In this document: in pieces, positions 35,640-44,063 of the stretch | How positions within the stretch are numbered: position 1 is the first letter of the stretch | Layout: every line of letters starts with the position of its first letter | Assembly: GCA_963770245.1 (NCBI GenBank) | Contig: CAVYOX010000010.1 | Location: 558,001-622,000 of the forward strand | Direction: 5' to 3' | DNA from: PALSA-270 sp963770245 | GTDB lineage: Bacteria; Acidobacteriota; Terriglobia; Terriglobales; Acidobacteriaceae | DNA length: 64,000 bases | The notes under the pieces: generated by a model | Database searches by the model: none | Told to the model about the DNA's origin: nothing | Seen by the model: the letters and a program-made list of their open reading frames with translations, nothing else | Made by a program: the position numbers and the translations under genes

Positions 35640-36224
35640 ATGCCTATGAAGATCTCTCTCGCACTCGCGCTGGTCCTGTCCGCAGCCTTCGCCTTGGCGC
35701 AGGATGCCACCTCTGCCCTCCGTCCCCCCAAGGGTTCCGACGTGGCCATCGTCGTGTTCGAGGACCTGCAGTGCCCCAAGTGCCGGCAGGACGCTCCGCT
35801 CGTCGAGCAGGCTGCCAAGACCTACAAGATTCCGCTGGTGCGCCACGATTTCCCGCTTCCCATGCACAATTGGTCTTATGAAGCCGCCGTGTTCGCCCGC
35901 TACTTCGATTCCCACTCGAAGCAACTGGGGGAGGATTTCCGCGACTACATCTTCGAGCATCAGTTGGAAATTAATCCGCAGAACTTGCGGGGCTATGCGG
36001 AAAGGTTTGCCGGCGACCACAAAACCGATCTCCCCTTCGTGGTGGATCCTCAGGGCAAACTGGCCGCCGAAGTCAACGCCGACCGCGACCTAGGCAAGCG
36101 CATCGGCATTGACCATACTCCCACGATTTACATCGTCAGCAACAAGCCGCAAGGCAAGCCGTTCGTCGAGGTCGCCGATCCCAACCAGCTCTTCCACACC
36201 ATCGACGCCATGAAAGCCGAGTAA
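35640..36224 (+). CDS. Exported DsbA-like thiol oxidoreductase
   Basis: 194 residues with a signal peptide (MKISLALALVLSAAFALAQ) and a thioredoxin-fold DSBA domain. The active site is FEDLQCPKCRQDAP (CPKC) and the cis-Pro loop is IDHTPTIYIV. The inserted helical region (YIFEHQLEINPQNLRGYAERFAGDH) is typical of DsbA/DsbG-type proteins. Start is ATG 35640 or the Met two codons later. The next gene follows after 23 bases with a strong ribosome site, suggesting co-transcription. The substrate may be periplasmic disulfides. A VKOR that could re-oxidise such a protein lies at 47 kb. Confidence 0.87.
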   Translation: MPMKISLALALVLSAAFALAQDATSALRPPKGSDVAIVVFEDLQCPKCRQDAPLVEQAAKTYKIPLVRHDFPLPMHNWSYEAAVFARYFDSHSKQLGEDFRDYIFEHQLEINPQNLRGYAERFAGDHKTDLPFVVDPQGKLAAEVNADRDLGKRIGIDHTPTIYIVSNKPQGKPFVEVADPNQLFHTIDAMKAE

Positions 36225-36247
36225 CCGTTTCGAGGAGGAGGTGCCGA

Positions 36248-36475
36248 GTGGCTCTCAGTTTCGCCAAAGACATACGTCCATTATTCCGCGACTCTCCTGA
36301 CATCGACACCATGAAAGATTACGGCATGGATCTTTCTGCCTACGCCGACGTCAAGGCGCAAGCTCAGAATATTTATGATCGCGTTCTCGACGGAAGCATG
36401 CCCTGCGACGAACCTTGGCCGAAGGAGCGGATCGCGCTGTTCAAGCAGTGGATGGAAGAAGGGGCGGCTCCGTAA
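36248..36475 (+). CDS. Small conserved protein of unknown function
   Basis: 75 residues from a GTG preceded by an AGGAGG ribosome site. The sequence FAKDIRPLFRDSPDIDTMKDYGMDLSAYADVKAQAQNIYDRVLDGSMPCDEPWPKERIALFKQWMEEG recalls short proteins encoded beside redox or haem proteins: a cytochrome-like FKDIRPLF...MP...W.W pattern without a CxxCH haem site. One Cys only. It follows the DsbA-like gene closely. Function not known. Confidence 0.75.
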   Translation: MALSFAKDIRPLFRDSPDIDTMKDYGMDLSAYADVKAQAQNIYDRVLDGSMPCDEPWPKERIALFKQWMEEGAAP

Positions 36476-36546
36476 GTATCCGGATTCGCCAAGACCACAA
36501 GCACCAGCGGAAGCTGCGCTCGGACATCCGGGACTCGTGAGCTTCT

Positions 36547-37209
36547 CTAGCCTCGTTCATAGGCGTGCTTTTTTTCCAGCTCTTCGACCGCCTTCCGCAT
36601 CTCTGCCTCGAATTTCTCCGCCTGCGCCATCAGCGACGCATTGGCCGCCGCCCATTCCCCTTCGACCGTCATCAACCCCTGTTCCGCCAAGTTCCGCGCC
36701 GCCTCGAGGATATGCGCCGGGGTGGTTTCCACATACAGCGCTTCGGTCGGATCGCCCAGCCACGCCGTGCCTCCGACCAGGCGGGTCTGCCAGTAGACTT
36801 TCCGCGCTACCAGGCCTTCCATCTCCGGCTCGCCGGCTTTGCCGAACACCCACCGGTTCCGTTTGAAGTCATAGTGCCGGCTGGAAAACTGTACCGGCAC
36901 CAACTTCCCCGACTTCACAAACTCCACCTGCCGCCGGTCCACCTCCTTGCGCAAGGCGTTGATCACTGGCGCTTCGGTGTCTTTCGGCTCGAGCGAAGGC
37001 AGCACTTCATGCACGGTCGCCGATAGATTCACCGACACCGGCGCGTGCAGGCCCTCCGAGTTCTCGAGCCGGATGTCCCCATGCAACACCCAGAAATCCG
37101 CCCCCGACATAGATTGATGGAACGGCCACTCAAAATGAAAGGAAAGCGGCAGCCCTTTCAGGGTCACGTAGATCGTCTTTTTGGTTGCGGCATTTCCTGA
37201 ATCAACCAT
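36547..37209 (-). CDS. Conserved protein of unknown function
   Basis: 220 residues, no signal peptide or membrane helix. The N-terminal half is beta-rich (KKTIYVTLKGLPLSFHFEWPFHQSMSGADFWVLHGDIRLEN), and the C-terminal half is helical with a charged, coiled-coil-prone end (AQAEKFEAEMRKAVEELEKKHAYERG). No family recognised. It is convergent with the small gene at 36.2 kb. Confidence 0.6.
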   Translation of the reverse strand: MVDSGNAATKKTIYVTLKGLPLSFHFEWPFHQSMSGADFWVLHGDIRLENSEGLHAPVSVNLSATVHEVLPSLEPKDTEAPVINALRKEVDRRQVEFVKSGKLVPVQFSSRHYDFKRNRWVFGKAGEPEMEGLVARKVYWQTRLVGGTAWLGDPTEALYVETTPAHILEAARNLAEQGLMTVEGEWAAANASLMAQAEKFEAEMRKAVEELEKKHAYERG

Positions 37210-37650
37210 TTCCCATCTTTCTCAGAACTAGTTTCCCCAGCGGGGTTCTCTCTAGCCCGATCCCGTTTTGGCACGCCGTCGATCGACCGCTCCCACTTTT
37301 CCTCCGCCAAGGAGGTTCCCTGTGCGTGCGTTCCGGCCAGGATGCCTCGGAATCCCACTGCGCACGGATTGTAACCTTCCAGATTCTTGACCGCTCTGGG
37401 TCGCTGGCATCGAGTTCGGAGGCATCGCTTGAACGTGGGGTTTCCCACTTTCCAGGCAGACGAGGCCGTTTCTGCCCCACGGCGAGCCTCTCGTGGCCTC
37501 CCCCATTCCACCCCAAATCATGATTGATTCGTGCTTAGCTTGATTCGTATTCAGGCTGACGCATGCTCAACTTGATTCTTACTCAGCCCGGTTCCTACGC
37601 GGAAGACTCACCATTCCTAAGTAGAAATGACGGCTGTTTGCGCGCTCGGT
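37210..37650. other. Gene-free interval
   Basis: No credible gene in 440 bases. Near 37540-37595 three related stretches of the type TTGATTC(G/T)TA(T/C)TCAG or TGATTCGTGCTTAG follow one another, a degenerate repeat of about 20-30 bases. Confidence 0.4.
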
Positions 37651-38163
37651 CTAGCTCGGCGTCGGCCCTTCATCGGCCGACGGGCCATAGGTCGAGGGCA
37701 GAGGGATATCGTTTAGCCGGTAATACACTCCCAGCTGCGCCCGATGATGGATCAGATGGTTCATCATCATCATGCGTATTGCCCCAATCCGCGGCCCGTC
37801 GTAAAACTTCTGGCCTCCGGCGGTCAGCTTCCAGTTTCCGCCCCAACGCTCATCGCTGGTGCCGGCAATTGCCGACCGTGCCTCCGCGGCTTTCCCATCG
37901 AAGGCTTCGAGCACCTGTTTCCGGGTTTCGACCACCAGCGGCTTGCGGCTCGGGTCAGGCTTTCCGAGATCGAGCGAGTCCGTCTGGACGATGGTCGCCG
38001 CAAACCCTACTAGATCTGCCAGATGGCCCGCCAATCGTCCGAGCGGCATGGACTTGGGATGTGGCTTCCAATCCGCTTTGTGCTCCGGCATGCGCTCGAG
38101 CGTGCGCCGCGTGGTCTTCACTTCTTGGTCAAACTCGGTCAAAAGCATTTCACTGATCGGCAT
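37651..38163 (-). CDS. DinB-family protein
   Basis: 170-residue DinB/YfiT-like four-helix-bundle protein. Characteristic features: FDQEVKTTRRTLERMPEHKADWKPHPKSMPLGRLAGHLADL (first metal His in GHLADL) and MMMMNHLIHHRAQLGVYYRLNDIPLPSTYGPSADE (HxxHH), the standard DinB ending. An AGGAGG ribosome site lies 5 bases before the ATG. Metal-dependent enzyme of unknown substrate. Confidence 0.92.
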   Translation of the reverse strand: MPISEMLLTEFDQEVKTTRRTLERMPEHKADWKPHPKSMPLGRLAGHLADLVGFAATIVQTDSLDLGKPDPSRKPLVVETRKQVLEAFDGKAAEARSAIAGTSDERWGGNWKLTAGGQKFYDGPRIGAIRMMMMNHLIHHRAQLGVYYRLNDIPLPSTYGPSADEGPTPS

Positions 38164-38473
38164 GATGCCTCCTGAGGAATGATTTAGTTGCCATGATTCG
38201 GTTGAGCTACCCTACCCGGCAGCCCCAAATTGTACCCCGGCCCGGTGGAGTCTGCTCCCCCCCGAACTTCAACCGGGCGGGCTCGAATGACGCATTTTGT
38301 CCTTCCTTGCAGGCTCTCGAGCAGTCTTCGCGTCCCCGGGGAGTCTGCCAAGCCTCGGTGCTTTCGAAAGTCCTCGGTCATTACTTCGGTGATCTTGCCC
38401 GTTCTCCCAACCCCGATTCTACTTTCTATGCTGGCGGCGTAGTGGAATCGAGAACTTCCAAGCCATCGATTGC

Positions 38474-38860
38474 GTGCTGCATCGGAGACCATTTCGCTGG
38501 TTGTCAGGGCAGCGCAGCAGTGTCGCAGTCTGCTGCCTGTTTCTGGGCTGTCTGCTTGCCCTGCTGCGATCGACCCCGGTCGCAAGCGCTCAGAAAGCCG
38601 AAGATAACCTCTCGACCAGAAAGCTGATCGCGCAGGTGGACGCCGACTATCCTCCTGACCTAAAGCGCGCCTATATTGGTGGAGTCGTCCGCCTGGACAT
38701 CGTCGTCAATCCGCACGGCACGGTTGATTCGGTTCGCATCGCCGGCGGCAACCCGATCCTCGCCGAATGCGCCGTCAAGGCGGTTAAGCACTGGAAATAC
38801 AGTCCGGCTGCTTCCACGACCAACATCCGGGTCAACCTCCACTTCGATCCCACGCAGTAA
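38474..38860 (+). CDS. Exported protein with a TonB C-terminal domain
   Basis: 128 residues: a basic N-terminus and membrane/signal segment (VAVCCLFLGCLLALLRSTPVASA), then a TonB-C fold (LIAQVDADYPPDLKRAYIGGVVRLDIVVNPHGTVDSVRIAGGNPILAECAVKAVKHWKY). It lacks the long Pro-rich periplasm-spanning linker of true TonB, so it may be a small TonB-like or envelope protein rather than an energy transducer. A TonB-dependent receptor lies at 48.5 kb but in another operon. Start uncertain. Confidence 0.75.
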   Translation: MLHRRPFRWLSGQRSSVAVCCLFLGCLLALLRSTPVASAQKAEDNLSTRKLIAQVDADYPPDLKRAYIGGVVRLDIVVNPHGTVDSVRIAGGNPILAECAVKAVKHWKYSPAASTTNIRVNLHFDPTQ

Positions 38861-39002
38861 CTCCGTTTGCCCGGAATGCTCGACCGCGAGGGGAGATTGG
38901 TTTGGGCTTGTGGCCAAAGATTACGGCGTGCCTGCGGTCGAAAGCCGCCACCAAAAAGGCGGCCAGGGCCGTCCGGTCGCGGATTGCAAACCTGGAACCG
39001 AC

Positions 39003-40103
39003 CTACCGACTCTCGCCCTTTAACATGCCCACGACCCGCTGATAATCATCGACCGAGGAATACTCGATCACGATCCTGCCTTTGCCCTTGCGGTCACGAA
39101 TGTTTACCTTGACTCCCAATATTTTCTGCAGTTCATTCTGTGCCGACCGCACATTCGGATCCACCCAGCGGGCGCCGTAAACCGGTTCGGCTTGCGGCAG
39201 CAGGTTCCGTTTCATCGTGATGTCTTCGATTCGCTCCATCAATTGATGGAGCGAAAGATGTTTTTCGACGGCTTGCCGGGCGACCCGCTCGATCGTCGGG
39301 TCGTCTTCGAGTTTCAGCAGTTCGCGCGCCTCGGTGAAACCGATCGCCCCGGTCATCAGATATTGGGTCACCGCGGGCGGCAACTTCAGCAGCCGCATGT
39401 AATTCGATACCGACTCGCGCGACAGTCCCACCCGCTCGCCGATCTGCTGCTGGGTCAGGCCGAACTGTTTGCTCAGCTTGCTGAACGCCATGGCCTGCTC
39501 CAGGCAGTTCAGGTCCTGGCGTTGCAGATTCTCGACGACGGTCATTTCGGCTGCCTGCTGGTCCGAGACCCGGCGCACCAGGGCTGGAATCGTCTCCTGC
39601 CCCGCCAGCTTCGAGGCCCGGCAGCGCCGCTCGCCGAGAACCAGCACGTAACGTCCCGCGGTTCCAGGCCGCACCACAATCGGCTGCACCACCCCGTTGC
39701 CGCGGATCGACTCGGCCAGGTCCTGCAGCAACTGCGCATCAAACTCCATCCGCGTCTGATACGGATTGGGATCGATCTGGTCGAGCCCCACGAGTCTTAC
39801 AGCTTCCCCTGAGGCCGCCCGTTCCGCCTCCGCGCTCATCTCCCGCATCCCTGGGCCGGGTTGCGGGGAGGCGGATGCCTCGCCTGGGGTTCGAATCCTT
39901 TCGCCGCTCACGATTCTTGTCCCCGTCGGCGCTGGGGAAGGCCAAACCGCGCGGTGGTCGCGAAGGGGGGTCGTGGGCAGCAGGGAATCAAGCCCCCGGC
40001 CGAGCGCTCTCCGCTTGTCCAAGGGCTTGTCAGCTTTTTCAGGCTGCGCCCCAGCGATTTTCGTTTCCGCGCTCGTCGTAGCCTTTTCTGACGTCGTGGT
40101 CAT
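39003..40103 (-). CDS. parB: Chromosome partition protein ParB
   Basis: CTPase and sequence-specific DNA-binding protein that loads and spreads from parS. The 366-residue product has GRGLDSLLP near the N-terminus (ParA-stimulating end), then a long, low-conservation linker, and the ParB/Srx domain: VQPIVVRPGTAGRYVLVLGERRCRASKLAG. The HTH is FGLTQQQIGERVGLSRESVSNYMRLLKLP, and the C-terminal dimer domain ends QRVVGMLKGESR. The ATG at 40103 has GGAG 6 bases upstream; a start five codons earlier is also open. It lies downstream of parA. Confidence 0.96.
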   Translation of the reverse strand: MTTTSEKATTSAETKIAGAQPEKADKPLDKRRALGRGLDSLLPTTPLRDHRAVWPSPAPTGTRIVSGERIRTPGEASASPQPGPGMREMSAEAERAASGEAVRLVGLDQIDPNPYQTRMEFDAQLLQDLAESIRGNGVVQPIVVRPGTAGRYVLVLGERRCRASKLAGQETIPALVRRVSDQQAAEMTVVENLQRQDLNCLEQAMAFSKLSKQFGLTQQQIGERVGLSRESVSNYMRLLKLPPAVTQYLMTGAIGFTEARELLKLEDDPTIERVARQAVEKHLSLHQLMERIEDITMKRNLLPQAEPVYGARWVDPNVRSAQNELQKILGVKVNIRDRKGKGRIVIEYSSVDDYQRVVGMLKGESR

Positions 40104-40251
40104 CCTTTTCTCCGCCATCCAAATTCACAAATTCAAAACAGAAACCGCCGATTCTCTGGCCGCGCCGTCCGCCCCATACATAGATGGACATCAATCTATT
40201 ACATAAACCCCGTTACAACCTATTCCATGAACATAGATCAACGTCTATGTA

Positions 40252-41226
40252 TTATGCGGTCTTGTCCAGCTCCGTCGCTTGCCCCTCGGCCTGCTCTCCG
40301 CCGGCCTCGGCCTCGGTTGCATCCGCTTGGCCTCGAATCTCAACCGCCGGCGCCGCCGTTGGCTGGGCTTCGGGCTCTGCTCCCAAAGAGGCCGGTGCGA
40401 GCGCAGAGGGTTCCTGGCTATTTTCGACTGCATCCGCTGCCAGGTTGGCTTCCTGCTCGACCGGCAAGTAATGCGAAATGATCTCCTTCGCCAACCGGAT
40501 ATAGCTCTCTGCCCCCTTCGATCGCGGATCGTATACCAGCGCCGCCTTGCCATGACTCGGGGCTTCGGCCAAGCGGATGTTGCGCGGGATCGTGCTCGCG
40601 CAGAGCTTGTCTCCAAAGTATCTCTTCAGTTCCGCCGTCACCTGCTGCGCCAGATTGGTGCGTTCATCAAACATGGTCAGCACCACGCCCTCAATCCCCA
40701 GCTCAGGGTTGAAGTTGCCACGAATCCGCTCGATGGTATCGAGCAGCTCACTGATGCCCTCAAGCGCAAAATACTCGGCCTGCATGGGAATCAGCACCGA
40801 ATCGGCAGCCACCAGAGCATTCACCGTGAGCAGATCGAGCGCCGGGGGACAGTCAAGGACAATAAACTGGAAGCGCTCCCGCAGGGGCTGGAGGGCATCG
40901 CGCAGGCGAAACTCCCTACGCTCGCCATCCACCAGCTCAAAATTCGCGCCGATCAGATTCTTATGAGCTGGAATAATCCAGAGCTGCTCGAGTTCGGTCG
41001 ATTGCAGCGCCTCCTCGGCCGAAGAGGCACCCATCAGCAAGTGGTAGGTGTTGATTCGGTCGGGATCTTTGACCAGGCCAAGCCCGCTGGTTGAATTTGA
41101 CTGCGGATCGCAGTCGATCAGTAAGGTGTTGACTTCCGCAGCCGCAAAAGAAGCGGCCAGATTCACGGCAGTCGTGGTCTTGCCCACGCCACCCTTCTGG
41201 TTGGCTATCGCGATGACGCGTCCCAT
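40252..41226 (-). CDS. parA: Chromosome partition ATPase ParA (Soj)
   Basis: Walker-type ATPase that moves ParB-parS complexes. It begins MGRVIAIANQKGGVGKTTTAVNLAASFA (deviant Walker A). It shows CDPQSNSTSGLG and FIVLDCPPALDLLTVNAL (Walker B). The C-terminal about 55 residues beyond the ParA fold are Ala/Glu-rich and low complexity, an unusual tail. It follows rsmG in direction and precedes parB by 149 bases. parS-like palindromes lie directly upstream. Confidence 0.97.
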   Translation of the reverse strand: MGRVIAIANQKGGVGKTTTAVNLAASFAAAEVNTLLIDCDPQSNSTSGLGLVKDPDRINTYHLLMGASSAEEALQSTELEQLWIIPAHKNLIGANFELVDGERREFRLRDALQPLRERFQFIVLDCPPALDLLTVNALVAADSVLIPMQAEYFALEGISELLDTIERIRGNFNPELGIEGVVLTMFDERTNLAQQVTAELKRYFGDKLCASTIPRNIRLAEAPSHGKAALVYDPRSKGAESYIRLAKEIISHYLPVEQEANLAADAVENSQEPSALAPASLGAEPEAQPTAAPAVEIRGQADATEAEAGGEQAEGQATELDKTA

Positions 41227-41403
41227 TGAGTTTTCGGAGATTCCCGAGAGTAGCTGCAGAATAGTGCGAATCGAAGCCCAATGGCAAGGACAGATTTTGG
41301 TGCATTCGCCTCAGCGCCCCGAATGTGTGGATTTCAAGCCTGTTCGTATGTTTCCGGTCGGCTGTTTCCACAGGATGAGTCTTGGCCGAATGGGGAACCC
41401 GTG

Positions 41404-41419
41404 TGCTCCTCGCGGAACG
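41404..41419. promoter_or_regulatory. parS-like site 1 (weak)
   Basis: TGCTCCTCGCGGAACG, an imperfect version of TGTTCC-N4-GGAACA. It is followed directly by another short palindrome (CGGAACGTTTCCG). Confidence 0.45.
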
Positions 41420-41462
41420 TTTCCGCGTTCCGAGTGACCGATGCCAGCGCAGCCAAAGGAAG

Positions 41463-41478
41463 TGTTCCTCGAAGAACA
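41463..41478. promoter_or_regulatory. parS-like site 2
   Basis: TGTTCCTCGAAGAACA, a 16-base near-palindrome matching TGTTCC-N4-GGAACA at all but one arm position, upstream of parA. Confidence 0.6.
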
Positions 41479-41559
41479 TATCCGCACGGCACCGGTCTGA
41501 TTGGTCGAGCCTTGCTGGCGCACTCTCTTCGCGCCGTGTCGTTGCCGTATTCGAGCGAG

Positions 41560-41575
41560 TGTTCCGCTCGGAACA
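41560..41575. promoter_or_regulatory. parS-like site 3 (best match)
   Basis: TGTTCCGCTCGGAACA, with 7-base arms (8 when the flanking G/C is counted) around CT. It fits the length and arm pattern of bacterial parS (16 bases, TGTTyCACGTGrAACA type) but with GC in the centre. Confidence 0.65.
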
Positions 41576-41706
41576 CATCTGCCACATTGCAACTCGCTGC
41601 TTGGAGGATGCTGTCCGGCAGGCCTATCCTCCGCTACTGCGCCGGCGGGTCATTGCAGTCTCCGGGAAGGACGCGACCTGATACTCGGTGCTGTCGGCAA
41701 GAAGAG

Positions 41707-41722
41707 TGTTCCGCGAGGAACG
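41707..41722. promoter_or_regulatory. parS-like site 4
   Basis: TGTTCCGCGAGGAACG, the same arm pattern with one terminal mismatch, about 480 bases upstream of the parA start. Confidence 0.6.
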
Positions 41723-41769
41723 TTTGTCGGATCGATTCGGAATTGCGAGGACTCGGCGCCGCTCTCCTG

Positions 41770-42212
41770 TCGGTGGGCGTGCCCCCAGTTGATCCTGCTT
41801 GGCCGCCTCGCGAGCTCGCACCAGATCCCGCAGCGCCTCGTGTTCCTCGTTGGGTACCCAGACCGCGCGGTCAGACCCCCGCCTGATAGCTGCGCGCCAG
41901 CTTCGTAGCATCGCGCGACGATCCGTCTTCACCCGGTCTCCGGCTTTGACCGGCACCAGCGTCGGTGCCACCACTTCGCGCTTCACCCCGAGGGTTGTCA
42001 GCCACCCATAGAGAACCTATCCCGTGGGACCCGCCTCATAGCAGGCCTGCAGTTGCTCCGCCGGCCCCAACTTCTTCTCCAGCTTGCGAGTCGATTCTTC
42101 TTCTCGATTCGGAATGATCCCCCACGATCGAACCTCTCAGTCGGGCACAGCAATCGCTGCCGCAATCGTCCCCCGCGTGGACCTCTAAACCCAGAACTCG
42201 TACCTTCTTCAT
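41770..42212 (-). pseudogene. Degenerate IS110-family transposase
   Basis: Minus-strand frames together read like the N-terminal part of an IS110/IS1111 transposase: VRVLGLEVHAGDD, then in another frame GIIPNREEESTRKLEKKLGPAEQLQACYEAGPTG, an in-frame stop (TAG near 42018), and VVAPTLVPVKAGDRVKTDRR...VWVPNEEHEALRDLVRAREAAKQDQL. The DEDD catalytic region is disrupted by frameshifts and the C-terminal half is absent. No terminal repeats were identified. It is an inactive relic lying between rsmG and parA. Confidence 0.8.
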
Positions 42213-42705
42213 AGAACCGGGCCCTTTCCGCTTGTGCTTCTGCGAAGTCTGCCACACGACTCACAATCTTACCCACGGCACAGCGCATCGGGATCGGTTC
42301 AATTTCATGTTGACTAAGGAGGCAGCCAGATTTCATGAGCATCAGGTCCTCGAGCCGTGCTCCATGACGAAAGCTCAAGTACGAATGGAGCAACAAGTGT
42401 AAACTTCGAGCTCGATCGCCCACTTCCATGCCTGTAACAGGTACTCTGTCACCCCCAAGATCAAGGTCTGTCCCAATTACATGGCATTTTATCCCACTTC
42501 GTTAGAGTGTTGATTACTTCTGTACCGGGGATCATTCAGCTCAGCATAGCGGGCCCAAGCTCCACTTTCTGGTCCCGGCCGCAATCATCAGGAGGGTTTT
42601 GTGCCCTGGAGTCGGGCTCTTGCTCCACCAGCTAACTATCTCGGTACGTGATCACCTTGGTGCCTGAGAATTGAGTTCCTAAGAAGTTGGCGGAATCTCC
42701 AGATT
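42213..42705. other. Gene-free interval beside the transposase relic
   Basis: No recognisable gene. Open frames here give no family pattern; probably relic or spacer DNA between rsmG and the IS remnant. Confidence 0.4.
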
Positions 42706-43476
42706 CTAGTTCCCGTTTCCGAGCAAGAGGACGCGGTTCGACGACAGGGGAATCGAAACCGGATGCTGCCAGGCGAAGGCCGGGAGGATCTGACGGGCAC
42801 GCTCGACCTGGGCGCCGCCGACAAGTAGCGCGAGACGACCGGAAGGGGCAACCAGGTTGGCGGTGGCGGGAACTACGGCGTCGAAACGCTCAACGGCGCG
42901 CAGGGTGACGAGGCGGCCTTGCGCGGCGAAATTCTCCCCCCGGCCGGAAAATACATTGATGTCCGTCAATCTAAGTGCGCGGATGGCCTCGCGCAGGAAA
43001 GTGGCCCTTTTCTGGTTGGATTCGATGAGCGTGGCGCGGATGCCCGGCGCCCACATCTTGATGGGCAATCCAGGGAACCCGGCGCCCGAGCCGAGGTCGA
43101 TGAGGTCACGGGCGATTCGTCCCTGGGGATCGGAAGCCGTCTCAGGGGCGTCGCCTGCGAAAGGCGCGCGGGGGTCCGGGATAAGGTGGCGGGCGGCGAA
43201 AAGGGACTCGCCGAAATGGCGGGTGACCATCTGCTCTGGATCTCGCACGGCGGTGAGATTGATGCGCGCATTCCAGCGTAGCAATAGATCGATATATATC
43301 GATATGTTCTGCAGTAAGGCCGGGGTAAGAACAGCCGATTCCTCGACTCTCGAAGCCTCTGCGGAAGGAAAAGATTTGGCAAAGACGGACGGTTCGGTCC
43401 ATTCCCGAATCGGGCGCGGAGAAAGGGGTCCCTCGACAAATGGTTCGAGCAGCTCGGCGATGCGGGCCGGGTCCAT
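42706..43476 (-). CDS. rsmG: 16S rRNA (guanine527-N7)-methyltransferase RsmG
   Basis: SAM-dependent methyltransferase (GidB). About 256 residues from the ATG at 43476 (MDPARIAELLEPFVEG). Motifs: LLLRWNARINLTAVRDPEQMVTRHFGESL, the SAM site DLIDLGSGAGFPGLPIKMWAP and IESNQKRATFLREA. It has a Ser/Glu-rich insertion between the N-terminal helix and LLQNISIYIDLLLRW (about residues 17-50) and another before RDLIDLGSG. Upstream of parA-parB as in many bacteria, though about 1.5 kb away owing to the IS relic and parS-like region. A TACAAT box is 10 bases before the start. Confidence 0.95.
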   Translation of the reverse strand: MDPARIAELLEPFVEGPLSPRPIREWTEPSVFAKSFPSAEASRVEESAVLTPALLQNISIYIDLLLRWNARINLTAVRDPEQMVTRHFGESLFAARHLIPDPRAPFAGDAPETASDPQGRIARDLIDLGSGAGFPGLPIKMWAPGIRATLIESNQKRATFLREAIRALRLTDINVFSGRGENFAAQGRLVTLRAVERFDAVVPATANLVAPSGRLALLVGGAQVERARQILPAFAWQHPVSIPLSSNRVLLLGNGN

Positions 43477-43486
43477 GCGATGAAAG

Positions 43487-43492
43487 ATTGTA
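43487..43492 (-). promoter_or_regulatory. -10-like box 10 bases before rsmG start
   Basis: TACAAT on the minus strand, 10 bases from the ATG; it would leave a leader of only a few bases. Confidence 0.45.
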
Positions 43493-43572
43493 GACGGCGG
43501 CGCCCGATTCATGAAGGGCCCCGGGTGTCTGCGGCGGGCACAGAATCACGTCGATCTGCACCGTGGCTACGG

Positions 43573-43578
43573 TACAAT
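43573..43578 (+). promoter_or_regulatory. -10-like box of the cold-shock gene
   Basis: TACAAT about 119 bases before the ATG. The long untranslated leader this implies is typical of cold-shock genes. No clear -35 is visible. Confidence 0.4.
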
Positions 43579-43696
43579 TCAGCTGCGTTTGATCTTTGCG
43601 GCTGCTTCCAGCATATCTGCTCTACAGCATGACCTGCCTCGAGAAGTTCGGCTGAGTTTCAGCGCTACATTCAACCAAAAGGAACAAGCTACATTT

Positions 43697-43897
43697 ATGG
43701 AAACCGGAACAGTAAAGTGGTTTAACGATGCCAAAGGGTATGGTTTCATCAGCCGGGAGAACGGCGAGGACGTGTTTGTGCATTTCTCGGCGATTCAGGC
43801 CAGCGGATTTCGTAGCCTGCAGGAAGGGCAGCAGGTGCAATTCGATGTGGTCAAAGGCCCGAAAGGCTGGCAGGCGGAGAATGTGAAGCCGGGGTAG
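43697..43897 (+). CDS. Cold-shock domain protein
   Basis: 66-residue single-stranded nucleic-acid-binding OB-fold protein. It starts METGTVKWFNDAKGYGFISRENGEDVFVHFSAI, which contains both RNP motifs (KGYGFI and VFVHF), and ends KGPKGWQAENVKPG. The Met at 43697 gives the normal CspA N-terminus; the longer open frame upstream is leader. A clear hairpin terminator follows. Likely translated from a long structured leader. Confidence 0.97.
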   Translation: METGTVKWFNDAKGYGFISRENGEDVFVHFSAIQASGFRSLQEGQQVQFDVVKGPKGWQAENVKPG

Positions 43898-43921
43898 GCC
43901 CCATGCGATAAAAATAACTCG

Positions 43922-43961
43922 TAACCAGGGCGGCCTTTTTTCGGGTCGCCCCTTGGTTTTT
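43922..43961 (+). terminator. Rho-independent terminator of the cold-shock gene
   Basis: Stem of AACCAGGGCGGCC against GGGTCGCCCCTTGGTT with a T-rich loop, ending in TTTTT. Located 25 bases after the stop codon. Confidence 0.8.
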
Positions 43962-44063
43962 GCCGGGGGAGTTCATGAGTACGCGACGACGAAACCAGGA
44001 TGGTTCGCGGCCGTCTCCGGTCCCGCGATAAGCCCGGTCGAAACAGTGTGAGACCCGGCTTCG

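Noticed and set aside
39880..39900. GGGGTTCGAATCC resembling a tRNA T-arm
   Set aside because: It lies in the variable linker of parB and has no D-arm, anticodon arm or acceptor partner nearby.
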